NCBI RefSeq assembly: GCF_000720325.1 | Contig: NZ_JOJM01000021.1 | Location: forward strand, 1-64,000 | DNA length: 64,000 bases | Direction of reading: 5' to 3' | From: Streptomyces sp. NRRL B-1347 | GTDB lineage: Bacteria; Actinomycetota; Actinomycetes; Streptomycetales; Streptomycetaceae | Shown here: positions 37,078-45,429 of the stretch, in pieces | Position numbering within the stretch: position 1 is the first letter of the stretch | Layout of the letters: every line of letters starts with the position of its first letter | Program-made: the position numbers and the translations under genes | Notes under the pieces: model-generated | Database searches by the model: none | Told to the model about the DNA's origin: nothing | The model's input: the letters and a program-made list of their open reading frames with translations, nothing else

Positions 37078-37761
37078 GTGACCGACATCGCCATGCTGCC
37101 CGCGTCCTGGCGCGGAGTCCTCGGCGAGGAGCTCCAGAAGCCCTACTTCAAGGAGCTCACCGAGTTCGTCGAGGAGGAGCGGGCGAAGGGACCGGTGTTC
37201 CCGCCGCGCGAGGAGGTCTTCGCCGCCCTGGACGCGACGCCGTACGACGACGTGAAGGTCCTCGTCCTCGGCCAGGACCCGTATCACGGCGAGGGCCAGG
37301 GCCACGGCCTGTGCTTCTCGGTGCGCCCCGGGGTGCGGACCCCGCCGTCGCTGCGGAACATCTACAAGGAAATGCACGCGGAGCTGGGCCTGCCCATTCC
37401 GGACAACGGCTATCTGATGCCCTGGGCCCGCCAGGGCGTCCTGCTCCTGAACGCGGTCCTGACAGTCCGCTCCGGCGAGGCCAACTCGCACAAGGGCCAG
37501 GGCTGGGAGAAGTTCACGGACGCGGTGATCAGGGCCGTCGCCGACCGCGCGGAGCCGGTGGTCTTCGTCCTGTGGGGGAACTACGCGCAGAAGAAGCTGC
37601 CGCTGATCGACCAGGAGCGGCACGTCGTGGTCAAGGGCGCGCACCCGTCCCCGCTGTCCGCCAGGAAGTTCTTCGGCTCGCACCCCTTCACGCAGATCAA
37701 CGAGGCGGTGGCGGCCCAGGGCCACGCGCCGATCGACTGGCGCATCCCGGACGTGGGCTGA
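37078..37761 (+). CDS. ung: Uracil-DNA glycosylase, family 1
   Basis: 227 aa. It removes uracil from DNA as the first step of base excision repair. The water-activating motif GQDPYHGEGQGHGLCFSV (Asp67) and the minor-groove loop HPSPLSARKFF are intact, and NNAQ-like core motifs (LLLNAVLTVR) follow. Length is normal for the family. CGGAGG lies upstream of the GTG start. A perfect DNA-damage promoter element precedes it. Confidence 0.96.
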   Translation: MTDIAMLPASWRGVLGEELQKPYFKELTEFVEEERAKGPVFPPREEVFAALDATPYDDVKVLVLGQDPYHGEGQGHGLCFSVRPGVRTPPSLRNIYKEMHAELGLPIPDNGYLMPWARQGVLLLNAVLTVRSGEANSHKGQGWEKFTDAVIRAVADRAEPVVFVLWGNYAQKKLPLIDQERHVVVKGAHPSPLSARKFFGSHPFTQINEAVAAQGHAPIDWRIPDVG

Positions 37762-37858
37762 CCTCCGGGTCCGCCCGGGGGGCCGGGCCGGTGTCCGTCA
37801 CCGGCCTGGCGCAGCGGGCGGCCCCGGGCTGCCCGCGTCGCACCGCGCCTGACGGGGA

Positions 37859-37881
37859 TTGTCAGTGGTGGCCGCTAGCGT
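37859..37881 (+). promoter_or_regulatory. DNA-damage (PafBC-type) promoter of the TPR-like gene
   Basis: TTGTCAGTG (37859-37867), 8 bases, TAGCGT (37876-37881): an exact match to TTGTCRGTG-N8-TAnnnT, about 50 bases before the likely GTG start. Confidence 0.8.
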
Positions 37882-37931
37882 CGGGACCGTTGGACGACCG
37901 AGGACGGACGGCGGACGTGGAGGGCGGCGCG

Positions 37932-38426
37932 GTGGTGGAGCGGCAGGAACGGACGGCGGACGGCGAGGACGCCGTGATGACCCGGATCGGGCAGGCGGTC
38001 ATGCTCCAGCACGCCGGTGACCGCGAGGAGGCGAGGACCCGCTTCCTCGCCATCTGGTCGGAGATCGGCGAGGACGGCGACGCACTGCACCGCTGCACCC
38101 TCGCGCACTACATGGCGGACACCCAGGACGACCCGGCGGACGAACTGGCCTGGGACCTCAGGGCGTTGTCGGCGGCGGACGAGCTGACCGACGAGCGGGT
38201 CGGCGCCCACCACCGCTCGCTCGCGGTCCGCGGCTTCTACCCCTCGCTGCATCTGAACCTGGCGGCGGACTATGTGAAGCTCGCCCGCCCCGAGGCGGCC
38301 CGCAGCCAGCTGCGCCTCGCGCGCGGCGCGGTCGGCGCGCTCGGCGACGACAGCTATGGGGACGGCATCCGCGCGGCCCTGCACCGGCTGGAGGCGCAGG
38401 TGGGGGAGGGCGCCGTCGACGAGTGA
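37932..38426 (+). CDS. Tetratricopeptide-like helical protein of unknown function
   Basis: 164 aa, all helical by eye, with repeat-like blocks MTRIGQAVMLQHAGDREEARTRFLAIWSEIGED, LHRCTLAHYMADTQDDPADELAWDLRALSAA and LHLNLAADYVKLARPEAARSQLRLARGAV that fit TPR-type helix pairs. Such domains bind proteins. The start is uncertain (GTG 37932 or 37935, or ATG 37977); GGAGGG at 37919-37924 supports the first two. An exact DNA-damage promoter element upstream suggests induction under genotoxic stress. It converges with the lipoprotein gene with 3 bases between stops. Confidence 0.78.
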   Translation: MVERQERTADGEDAVMTRIGQAVMLQHAGDREEARTRFLAIWSEIGEDGDALHRCTLAHYMADTQDDPADELAWDLRALSAADELTDERVGAHHRSLAVRGFYPSLHLNLAADYVKLARPEAARSQLRLARGAVGALGDDSYGDGIRAALHRLEAQVGEGAVDE

Positions 38427-38429
38427 CGC

Positions 38430-38927
38430 TCAACTCCCGTAGACCTCCCGGCAGATGACCGCCTGCGGGCTGTCCGGATCCCAGTGGCCGTGCCGCTGCG
38501 CGAGGGCGCAGACCCCCGCCTCGCCCCGGGCGTGGGGAGGCGGACCGTGCGGGGTCTCGCGAGGGCGGTGCCCGTGCCGGGGCGGGCCGGGACGGGGCCG
38601 CTCGGGCCGGGGGCGCGGGCGCGCGGAGGGCTCGTCGGGCGTGGCCGCCCGGGGCGCGGGCACCGGAGCCGTGCGGGCGGGGGAGGGGGTGCGGGGCGGC
38701 AGCGCCGGTGGTGGCGCGGGCGTCGGCCCGGCCTCCTGCAGCCGGTCACGGGCCGGGGGCTGGGTGGCCCGCGGAGGCGGCCGTTCCCCGGCGCTGGGCG
38801 GGTGCTCGGCCGGTCCCGAGGGCGCCTTCGCCCGGTCGACGGCCGACCGGTCGACGCCGACGCAGCCGGAGACGGCCGAGACGGTCACGGAGACGAGCAG
38901 GGCCATGATGGTCGTCGTACGCCGCAT
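38430..38927 (-). CDS. Proline-rich lipoprotein
   Basis: 165 aa. Signal peptide RRTTTIMALLVSVTVSAVSGC with lipobox before Cys, then about 100 residues of Pro/Arg/Ala low complexity, and a short conserved C-terminus containing EAGVCALAQRHGHWDPDSPQAVICREVYGS with two cysteines. It is probably membrane-anchored, with a wall-spanning stalk. Function is unknown. The ATG at 38927 is chosen from the signal peptide; GTG 38936 is in frame. Confidence 0.7.
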   Translation of the reverse strand: MRRTTTIMALLVSVTVSAVSGCVGVDRSAVDRAKAPSGPAEHPPSAGERPPPRATQPPARDRLQEAGPTPAPPPALPPRTPSPARTAPVPAPRAATPDEPSARPRPRPERPRPGPPRHGHRPRETPHGPPPHARGEAGVCALAQRHGHWDPDSPQAVICREVYGS

Positions 38928-39069
38928 CCCGGGCACTCTGCCGGGTGCCGGGCGGCGCGCGGCCGTGAAGGCGGGCCGGTCCGCCCGCACGGGCGAGGGC
39001 ACGGGCGAACCGGCGGGGCGCGCCCGTCGCCGCACGCGCCCGGCCCGGTGAGGCGCGCCTCCCGGACGG

Positions 39070-39666
39070 CTATTCGTCAAGCATCCCGCGGAGCAACTCC
39101 CCGAACCCCGCCCGCAGTTCCTCCATCGTCGGGGTCGCGGCGCTGTACGAGCCCGCCACGCAGGAGAACATCAGGCCGTCGCACCACGCGACCAGGGACA
39201 GGGTGTGCCGGTCCGGGTCCGTGGAGCCGGCCGCGCGCACGAACGCGTGGAGGGGCTCGCGGAACCGGGCGCCCGTCGCGTCGTAGTACGCCCGCAGCTC
39301 CGGGCGTCGCGTGGCCTCCAGGGCCAGCTCGTAGCGGGACACGAGCAGGGCGCGGTGCTCGGCGCCGGAGAGGAAGCGGTGCAGGGCCGCGGAGAGCCCT
39401 TCGACCAGGGCCGCGCGGCCGTCCGCCGGGTCCGGTAGCTCGCCCGGGGTGAGGACGGCGGCCTCGCGCTGCGCCTGCCGCCGCACCGCCGCTTCGAGGA
39501 GCGCGAGCCGGGTGCGGGCGTGGTTCGACGTCGAGCCCGGGGGGAGCCCCGCCGCCTCGTCGACGGCCCGGTGGGTCAGGCCGCGCATGCCGCGCTCGGC
39601 GAGCAGGGCGAGGGCGGTGTCGGCGATCAGTTCGGGGCGCGATGAGCCCTTGGTGCGTACGGACAT
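39070..39666 (-). CDS. TetR-family transcriptional regulator
   Basis: 198 aa. N-terminal TetR helix-turn-helix (RPELIADTALALLAERGMRGLTHRAVDEAAGLPPGSTSNHARTRLALLEAAV) and a helical ligand/dimer domain. TAGGGT on this strand ends 7 bases before the ATG, so the mRNA may be leaderless. It is divergent from a flavin monooxygenase with two matching palindromes between the genes, so it very probably represses that gene and itself. Confidence 0.9.
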   Translation of the reverse strand: MSVRTKGSSRPELIADTALALLAERGMRGLTHRAVDEAAGLPPGSTSNHARTRLALLEAAVRRQAQREAAVLTPGELPDPADGRAALVEGLSAALHRFLSGAEHRALLVSRYELALEATRRPELRAYYDATGARFREPLHAFVRAAGSTDPDRHTLSLVAWCDGLMFSCVAGSYSAATPTMEELRAGFGELLRGMLDE

Positions 39667-39687
39667 GGGAGGCACCCTACCCGTCTC

Positions 39688-39732
39688 ACTATAGATGTAG
39701 TACGTTCTTCTCGCTGGCACTACACCTGTAGT
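39688..39732. promoter_or_regulatory. Twin TetR operators between regulator and monooxygenase
   Basis: ACTATAGATGTAGT (39688-39701) and ACTACACCTGTAGT (39719-39732) share the pattern ACTAnAnnTnTAGT. Their centres are 31 bases apart, three helical turns, which favours cooperative binding. Confidence 0.75.
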
Positions 39733-39760
39733 GTCGCGGGTGTGTGACCGAGGAGAGAAC

Positions 39761-41062
39761 ATGGCCCCCACAGGCAAGCCCCTCAAGCCCCACGAGTCCG
39801 TCGGCCCCACCGGGCCCACCAGCCCCACCGGCCCCACTGGGCCCGCCAAGCCCCACGCGGTCGTCGTGGGCGGTGGCATCGGCGGGCTCACCAGCGCCAT
39901 CGCCCTGCACCGGTCCGGCTGGCGCGTCACCGTCCTCGAACGGGCCGCGTCCCTGGAGCCCGTCGGCTCCGGCATCGGCCTCGCCCCGAACGCCCAGCGC
40001 GCCCTGGACGTCCTGGGCCTCGGCGACGGCGTGCGCGAGCTGGCCGCCTGGCGCGGCGCGGGCGGCCTGCGCGCACAGGACGGCCGCTGGCTGGTGCGCA
40101 CCACGTCCGCCGCCACGGCGCGGGAGTTCGGCGGCGCCCTCGTCCTCGTGCACCGGGCGACGCTCGTCGACCTGCTCGTCGGCGCGCTGCCCGGCGACAG
40201 CCTGCGCACCGGCACGGCCGCGCGGCTCGCGGACCCGGGCGGGCCCGGCCGCCCCGCCGTCGTGAGCACCCCCGAAGGAGACATCGAGGCGGACCTGGTG
40301 GTCGGCGCCGACGGCATCAACTCCGCGGTGCGCAAGGAGCTGTTCCCGGCCCATCCCGGGCCCGTGTACACCGGGTTCACCGCCTGGCGGCTCGTCGTGC
40401 CCGCGCCGGAGCGGCCCTTCGAGCCGCACGAGACCTGGGGCCGCGGCGGCGTATGGGGCACGCAGCCGCTGAAGGACGGCAGGGTCTACGCGTACGGCAC
40501 GGCGCTCGTGCCCCCGGGCACCCGCGCGCCCGACGACGAGAAGGCCGAGCTGGCGCGGCGCTTCTCCGACTGGCACGACCCGATCCCCGAGATCCTCGCC
40601 GCCGCCCGGCCCGAGGACGTCCTGCGCAACGACGTGTGGCACATGGCCACGCCGCTCGCCGCGTACCACCGCGGCCGCGTCGTGCTCGTCGGTGACGCGG
40701 CGCACGCCATGGCGCCCACCCTCGGCCAGGGCGGCAACCAGGCGATCGAGGACGGAGTCGTGCTCGCCCACCACGCCCGGCCCGGCGGCGACCTCTTCGC
40801 CGGGCTGGCCGCCTACAGCGCGGTCCGCGTGCCCCGGACGACCGCGATCGTGCGGCAGGCCGCCCGCACGGCCCGCCTCAACCACCTCTCCCACGGCGGG
40901 CTCATCGCCGCGCGCGACACCCTGCTGCGCGCGGCCCACAGGATCGGCCCGGACCTGATCGTGCGGGGCTTCGCCTCGATCGCCGACTGGCAGCCGCCGG
41001 GTCCCCCGTATGCTGCGGAGACGGACGCGGGGGCGCATGGGCGCGCACCCGCACGACGGTAG
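39761..41062 (+). CDS. FAD-dependent aromatic-ring-type monooxygenase
   Basis: 433 aa. Class A flavin monooxygenase: dinucleotide motif VVVGGGIGGLTSAIALHRSGW (about 33-53), the LVVGADGINSAVRKEL DG motif, and the GD motif LVGDAAHAMAPTLGQGGNQAIED. It would hydroxylate an aromatic or similar substrate with NAD(P)H and O2. An unusual collagen-like (GPT)n stretch occupies residues 15-28. GAGGAGAG precedes the ATG. Control by the divergent TetR is expected. Confidence 0.9.
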   Translation: MAPTGKPLKPHESVGPTGPTSPTGPTGPAKPHAVVVGGGIGGLTSAIALHRSGWRVTVLERAASLEPVGSGIGLAPNAQRALDVLGLGDGVRELAAWRGAGGLRAQDGRWLVRTTSAATAREFGGALVLVHRATLVDLLVGALPGDSLRTGTAARLADPGGPGRPAVVSTPEGDIEADLVVGADGINSAVRKELFPAHPGPVYTGFTAWRLVVPAPERPFEPHETWGRGGVWGTQPLKDGRVYAYGTALVPPGTRAPDDEKAELARRFSDWHDPIPEILAAARPEDVLRNDVWHMATPLAAYHRGRVVLVGDAAHAMAPTLGQGGNQAIEDGVVLAHHARPGGDLFAGLAAYSAVRVPRTTAIVRQAARTARLNHLSHGGLIAARDTLLRAAHRIGPDLIVRGFASIADWQPPGPPYAAETDAGAHGRAPARR

Positions 41063-41072
41063 GGAGACAGTG

Positions 41073-41978
41073 GTGAAGGTCGGCTGCATCGGACTCGGTG
41101 ACATCGCGCAAAAGGCGTACCTGCCGGTGCTCACCACGCAGCCAGGCGTCGAGCTGCACCTCCAGACCCGCACGCCCGCCACCCTGGAGCGGATCGGCGA
41201 GATCCACCACGTCCCCGCCGGGCAGCGCCACACGGACCTGGACTCGCTGCTCGCCCAGGACCTCGACGCGGCCTTCGTGCACGCGCCGACCGGCGCGCAC
41301 CCCGAGATCGTGGAGCGCCTCCTGGAGGCGGGCGTGGCGACGTACGTGGACAAGCCCATCGCGTACGAACTCGCCGACTCCGAGCGGCTCGTGGAGCTCG
41401 CCGAGCGGCGCGGGGTGAGCCTCACCGTCGGCTTCAACCGCCGCTACGCGCCCGGCTACGCCCAGTGCGCCGAGCACCCGCGCGAGCTGATCCTGATGCA
41501 GAAGAACCGCGTGGGCCTTCCCGAGGACCCGCGCACGATGGTGCTCGACGACTTCATCCACGTCGTGGACACGCTGCGGTTCCTGGTGCCGGGCGCCGTC
41601 GACCACGTGAGCGTGCGCGGCCGGGTCACGGACGGCCTCCTGGAGCACGTCGTGCTCCAGCTGGCGGGCGACGGCTTCACCGCGATCGGCGTGATGAACC
41701 GGCTCAGCGGCTCCACCGAGGAGGTCCTGGAGGTCTCCGGGCAGGACACCAAGCGGCAGGTCCTCAACCTCGCCGAGGTCGTGGACCACAAGGGCCAGCC
41801 CACCGTGCGGCGGCGCGGCGACTGGGTGCCGGTGGCCCGTCAGCGCGGCATCGAGCAGGTCACGCTCGCCTTCCTCGACGCCGTGCGCGCGGGCAAGGTG
41901 CTCAGCGCCCGGGACGCGCTGGCGACCCATGAGCTGTGCGAGCGGGTGGTACGCGCAGTGTGCGAGCAGGCCGCCTGA
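41073..41978 (+). CDS. Gfo/Idh/MocA-family oxidoreductase
   Basis: 301 aa. Rossmann domain MKVGCIGLGDIAQKAYLPVL (1-20), catalytic-loop motif YVDKPIA (about 92-98) and the GFNRRYAPGY segment of sugar and inositol dehydrogenases. It likely oxidises or reduces a sugar or cyclitol with NAD(P). GGGAGA precedes two adjacent GTG codons (41070/41073). Its 3' end overlaps the convergent lnt gene by 77 bases, which is unusually long. The gene follows the monooxygenase by 10 bases and may share its transcript. Confidence 0.87.
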   Translation: MKVGCIGLGDIAQKAYLPVLTTQPGVELHLQTRTPATLERIGEIHHVPAGQRHTDLDSLLAQDLDAAFVHAPTGAHPEIVERLLEAGVATYVDKPIAYELADSERLVELAERRGVSLTVGFNRRYAPGYAQCAEHPRELILMQKNRVGLPEDPRTMVLDDFIHVVDTLRFLVPGAVDHVSVRGRVTDGLLEHVVLQLAGDGFTAIGVMNRLSGSTEEVLEVSGQDTKRQVLNLAEVVDHKGQPTVRRRGDWVPVARQRGIEQVTLAFLDAVRAGKVLSARDALATHELCERVVRAVCEQAA

Positions 41979-43548
41979 GCGCCCGCGCCCCCTCGACGAC
42001 GGCGAGCGCGGCGAGGACCGTGAGCGCCGCGTACACCGGCCAGTCGCCGAACCTGACGTACGGCGTCGTGCCCGTGGCCAGCGGGATCTCGTACTCCGCC
42101 GTGCTCGACGCGGAGGTGCCGAGCGGCTCGCCGACGCGCTCGCCGCTCGGGCCGTAGACCGCGGAGACTCCGGTGAGCGTCGCGTGCACCATGGGGCGGC
42201 CGGTCTCGGCGGCCCGCAGGGCCGCGAGCGAGGCGTGCTGCTCGGGTGCCCAGCTGTGCTGGAACGTGGACGTGGCGGACTGTGCGAGCAGCAGCTGCGC
42301 GCCCTCGCGGGTGAGATGGCGGCTCATGTCGGGGAAGGCCGACTCGAAGCACACCAGGGGCCCGACGCGCAGGCCGTGCGCGAGGTCCATCACGACGGGC
42401 CGCTCGCCGCGCCTGCGGTCCTCGCCCGCGGCCTTGCCCACCGACGTGGCCCAGCCGAGCAGCGAGCGCGCCGGGACGTACTCGCCGAACGGGACCAGGC
42501 GCATCTTGTCGTAGCGGTCACCCGTCGGCCCGTCCGGGCCCACGAGCACCGAGCTCTTGAAGATGCCGGGCCGGTCCGAGCGGCGGGCGTCGACGTTCAC
42601 CAGGATCTCGGCGCCCACCTGACGCGAGAGCGCGGCGATCCGCCGCGCCAGGTCGGGCCGGTCCGCCAGGTCGTGGCCCACGCTGCTCTCGCCCCACACG
42701 ACGAGGTCGAGGCCCCGGCCCGCGAGGGCGCGGGTCAGCGCCTCCTCGCGGTCGAACCGCCGGTCGGGGGCGTCCGCCCCGTCAAGGACGCCGGGCTGCA
42801 CCACGGCGACGCGGACGCTGCCCGCGGCCTCCGGGCGCGGGGACCAGGTCCACGCGGTGGTGGTCGCGGCGGCCACGGCGACGAGCCCGGCGACGGCGGG
42901 AGCGCGCGCCGACCGCCACGCGAGGAGCACCGCGACACCGGTGTTCACGGCCACGACGAGCCCGCTGACCAGCCACACACCGCCCACCGACGCAAGGCGC
43001 AGGGCGGGCTCCACCTTCCACTGGCTGGAGCCGAGCAGCCCCCACGGGCCGCCGAGACCCTCCCAGGACCGCACCAGCTCGACGAAGAGCCAGCCGGACG
43101 GCAGCACGAGCAGCGCGGCCACCGCCCGCCCCGGGCCGGGCGGCCCACCGAGGAAGCGGTGCGCGAGCCAGCCCCAGGGCGCCCACAGGAGCCCGAGGAG
43201 CGCGGCGATGACCAGCGTGAACACATGCAGGCTCGGCAGCAGCCAGTGGTGCACGGCCACCATGAAGCCGAGCCCGCCCAGCCACCCGTCGAGCGCGGCC
43301 CGCCGCCCCGAATCCGCCGACCGGGTGAGCAGGATCCACGGCACGAGCGCGACGTACGCGAACCACCACCACGACGGCTCGGGGAAGGCGAGCGCGGGCA
43401 GGGCGCCGCTCAGGGCGGCGAGGACGCCGCGCTGCCACCGCGAGGCGAGGGCGGCGTCCAGGCGGTGGCGCCACGAGGGGAAGGCCCGCCGGGACAGGGC
43501 CCGGCGGGGTGCCCACCGGTGTGGCCGCCTGCCGCTGAGTACGTCCAT
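41902..43548 (-). CDS. lnt: Apolipoprotein N-acyltransferase
   Basis: 548 aa. About six to eight N-terminal membrane helices (residues 30-240) are followed by an external nitrilase-like domain with the catalytic triad: Glu in VVWGESSV, Lys in DKMRLVPFGEYVP and Cys in LVCFESAFPDMS. It adds the third acyl chain to lipoprotein amino-termini at the membrane; several lipoproteins in this window are potential substrates. GAGG precedes the ATG at 43548. The C-terminus overlaps the opposite oxidoreductase gene by 77 bases. Confidence 0.92.
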   Translation of the reverse strand: MDVLSGRRPHRWAPRRALSRRAFPSWRHRLDAALASRWQRGVLAALSGALPALAFPEPSWWWFAYVALVPWILLTRSADSGRRAALDGWLGGLGFMVAVHHWLLPSLHVFTLVIAALLGLLWAPWGWLAHRFLGGPPGPGRAVAALLVLPSGWLFVELVRSWEGLGGPWGLLGSSQWKVEPALRLASVGGVWLVSGLVVAVNTGVAVLLAWRSARAPAVAGLVAVAAATTTAWTWSPRPEAAGSVRVAVVQPGVLDGADAPDRRFDREEALTRALAGRGLDLVVWGESSVGHDLADRPDLARRIAALSRQVGAEILVNVDARRSDRPGIFKSSVLVGPDGPTGDRYDKMRLVPFGEYVPARSLLGWATSVGKAAGEDRRRGERPVVMDLAHGLRVGPLVCFESAFPDMSRHLTREGAQLLLAQSATSTFQHSWAPEQHASLAALRAAETGRPMVHATLTGVSAVYGPSGERVGEPLGTSASSTAEYEIPLATGTTPYVRFGDWPVYAALTVLAALAVVEGARALRRPARTLRVPPARTAHGSPARPGR

Positions 43549-43669
43549 GCAGCGCGCCTCCTTGCCCCCGACTCGGCCCGACGCCCGGTCGTGCTCCCAG
43601 TGTGCGCGCCGGTGACGATCTAGGACAGGGGGCGGAGCCGCCCGGGTCACGGGGCGGTCCGGGGCCCGC

Positions 43670-44200
43670 TCAGCCGGGCTCGGTGAGGGGCGGCGTCCGC
43701 TGTCCGACGACGGCCTGGTCCCACGGCTTGCCGGTGGTGCGCGTGCTGCGCCACTTCTCCCGTACGACCACCTGGCGCAGCCGCCAGCCGCTGTGGGTGC
43801 GCAGCGCGGTGAACTCGTAGCGGCCGCCACAGGTGAAGTCGGGCGTGGTGGTGCCCTCGGCGTCCGGTTCCCCGGCGAACCGCATGGGGTTCACATAGTC
43901 GGCCCGCACGCGCGCGGTGTCGCCGACGTCCTGCTCGCGGACGCCGAAGCGGAGTCTGCGGTTGACGACGAGGTGCTGGCGCATGGCGAACATCCGCATC
44001 GTCTCGGCGAGCCACGCGGACACCTCCCCCGCGGAGCCCTCTATGCCGCCCGCCGACCGGTAGTCGGCGCGTCCTTCGGGGGTGAACAGCTGTCGGTACG
44101 CGTCCCAGTCGCCGTCGTCGACGGTGCCGGCGTAGTCGGTGATGAGGGTGTCGATGGCCAATCGGTCGATGAGGGCGGCGAGTTCCACGCGCTGCGTCAT
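43670..44200 (-). CDS. SnoaL-like/NTF2-fold nuclear transport factor family protein
   Basis: 176 aa cone-shaped NTF2 fold: LIDRLAIDTLITDYAGTVDDGDWDAYRQLFTPEGRADY at the N-terminus, HLVVNRRLRF and GRYEFTALRTHSGWRLRQVVV at the end. It is related to SnoaL and ring-hydroxylating beta subunits or dehydratases. Asp/His pairs are present, but no substrate can be named. The start at ATG 44200 (GAGG upstream) is preferred to GTG 44218. Confidence 0.83.
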   Translation of the reverse strand: MTQRVELAALIDRLAIDTLITDYAGTVDDGDWDAYRQLFTPEGRADYRSAGGIEGSAGEVSAWLAETMRMFAMRQHLVVNRRLRFGVREQDVGDTARVRADYVNPMRFAGEPDAEGTTTPDFTCGGRYEFTALRTHSGWRLRQVVVREKWRSTRTTGKPWDQAVVGQRTPPLTEPG

Positions 44201-44338
44201 CGCCTCAGTGTTGGGCACCGCGGGGGCGGCGCCAAGAGGGAGGACGGCGAAGGACCCCCGTCGAACCGGAAGGAACCCCCGGGGACCGTGTCCCCGGGGG
44301 CGGGGAGCGCCATAGCGTCGGGGGAGGGAGAGTGTTGC

Positions 44339-44518
44339 CTAGGCGGCCTGGACGACCTCCGCGCGCACCGCCTCGGCCCACTCGGTCACCAGCTGCTCGT
44401 ACTCCCGGCGCTGCTCGGCGGAGAGTCGGCCGCCGGCGCGCAGCCACAAGCCTCGTATCCGCTCGTTCAACTCGGTAGAAGACCGCACGGAACCATGGGG
44501 TTGAGGGGTTAAGGGCAT
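44339..44518 (-). CDS. Small damage-promoter-linked protein, copy 1 (59 aa)
   Basis: 59 aa, too short for most gene finders. After a Pro-rich leader it reads NERIRGLWLRAGGRLSAEQR, then EYEQLVTEWAEAVRAEVVQAA. It is clearly paralogous to the protein at 59107-59298, sharing LW..G.R.RLSA.QR..YE.L..EW..AVRA.VV.AA. It is predicted to be helical, without signal or membrane segment. A near-match to the DNA-damage promoter (44525-44547) ends 6 bases before the ATG, so the transcript is leaderless. Function is unknown. Confidence 0.8.
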   Translation of the reverse strand: MPLTPQPHGSVRSSTELNERIRGLWLRAGGRLSAEQRREYEQLVTEWAEAVRAEVVQAA

Positions 44519-44524
44519 GCACTC

Positions 44525-44547
44525 AGCCTAGGCGATGGCTCCGACAA
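44525..44547 (-). promoter_or_regulatory. DNA-damage (PafBC-type) promoter-like element of small protein 1
   Basis: On the minus strand TTGTCGGAG, 8 bases, TAGGCT. It differs from TTGTCRGTG-N8-TAnnnT at one base (A for T). The -10 box is 6 bases from the ATG at 44518. Confidence 0.65.
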
Positions 44548-44615
44548 TCGGAACTGTCGGCTACCGCACACCTGCGGCACGTGATCACGCCCGGGTGGGA
44601 TCCGGCGCGCGTCCC

Positions 44616-45206
44616 TCAGCGGTCCGCATCCTCGCTTCGCGCGGGGTGCGCGCCGTCGGACCGCCGCCCCGCGAACGGCAGTTGCACCACGAGGAGCGCA
44701 ATGCCGCACAGCGTGACCACGCGGATCGCGGCGTCGAGTCCGTTCCAGTCCTCGGACTGCCACATCGCGAACCACTCGCCGCCGACGCCTATGAAGCCGC
44801 CGCCGAACAGCAGCACCAGCATCAGCAGTCCGGCGGTGCTCACCCGGCGCGCCCGGGCGAAGTCGGCACCCGGCCCGCGAAGCCCGGCGATCCACAGGAC
44901 CGTCCCCGCGATGAGGACGAGCGCTGCCAGCGTCTCCCAGGCGATGATCGCGACGTACGCGGCGTCCTGGAGGGCGCGGGACTCGACGGCCCGCCACATC
45001 AGGTCCTCGTCCTTGAACGTCGTGTCCATCGACAGGACGTGCCGGACGAACTGCTGGTTGCTGTCGAAGTCGGTGATGTTCCCGAACGCGACGAGCGCGA
45101 TGTAGAGCGCGACGACACCCGTGAGCACGGCCGCCGCGACGGCCGGTGTCCCGATGGCGGTCCCCTCGTGTCTCCTCGTCGTACGCTCGCCAGCATCTGT
45201 GGCCAT
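44616..45206 (-). CDS. DUF2165-family integral membrane protein
   Basis: 196 aa with four hydrophobic segments (AVAAAVLTGVVALYIALVAFGNI; YVAIIAWETLAALVLIAGTVLWI; TAGLLMLVLLFGGGFIGVGG; RVVTLCGIALLVVQLPFA). The pattern VAFGNITDFDSNQQFVRHVLSMDTTF between helices 1 and 2 is the DUF2165 signature. Function is unknown. AGGAG precedes the ATG at 45206. Confidence 0.85.
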   Translation of the reverse strand: MATDAGERTTRRHEGTAIGTPAVAAAVLTGVVALYIALVAFGNITDFDSNQQFVRHVLSMDTTFKDEDLMWRAVESRALQDAAYVAIIAWETLAALVLIAGTVLWIAGLRGPGADFARARRVSTAGLLMLVLLFGGGFIGVGGEWFAMWQSEDWNGLDAAIRVVTLCGIALLVVQLPFAGRRSDGAHPARSEDADR

Positions 45207-45429
45207 GCCCAACTCCTCTCGCCCGCCTGTCCGTTCGCCCACTGCGGGCGGCTGAAGACCCGTGGCGCGGCAGTGCCGGGGCGGGCCAGGACCGGCTCGT
45301 CCCGTCACTCCCGCCACGGATCGGTACGCCATTCTCATGGATCGGCACGCGATTCCCGCGGGCCGGGTGCGCCATTTCCGCAAGGCGAATCCCGGCCCGC
45401 CGGTCGGATGTCGCGGGACCCGGCGGCGC

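Noticed and set aside
41929..43623. 564-residue frame antisense to lnt
   Set aside because: Low-complexity shadow; the lnt frame has the full catalytic triad and membrane helices.
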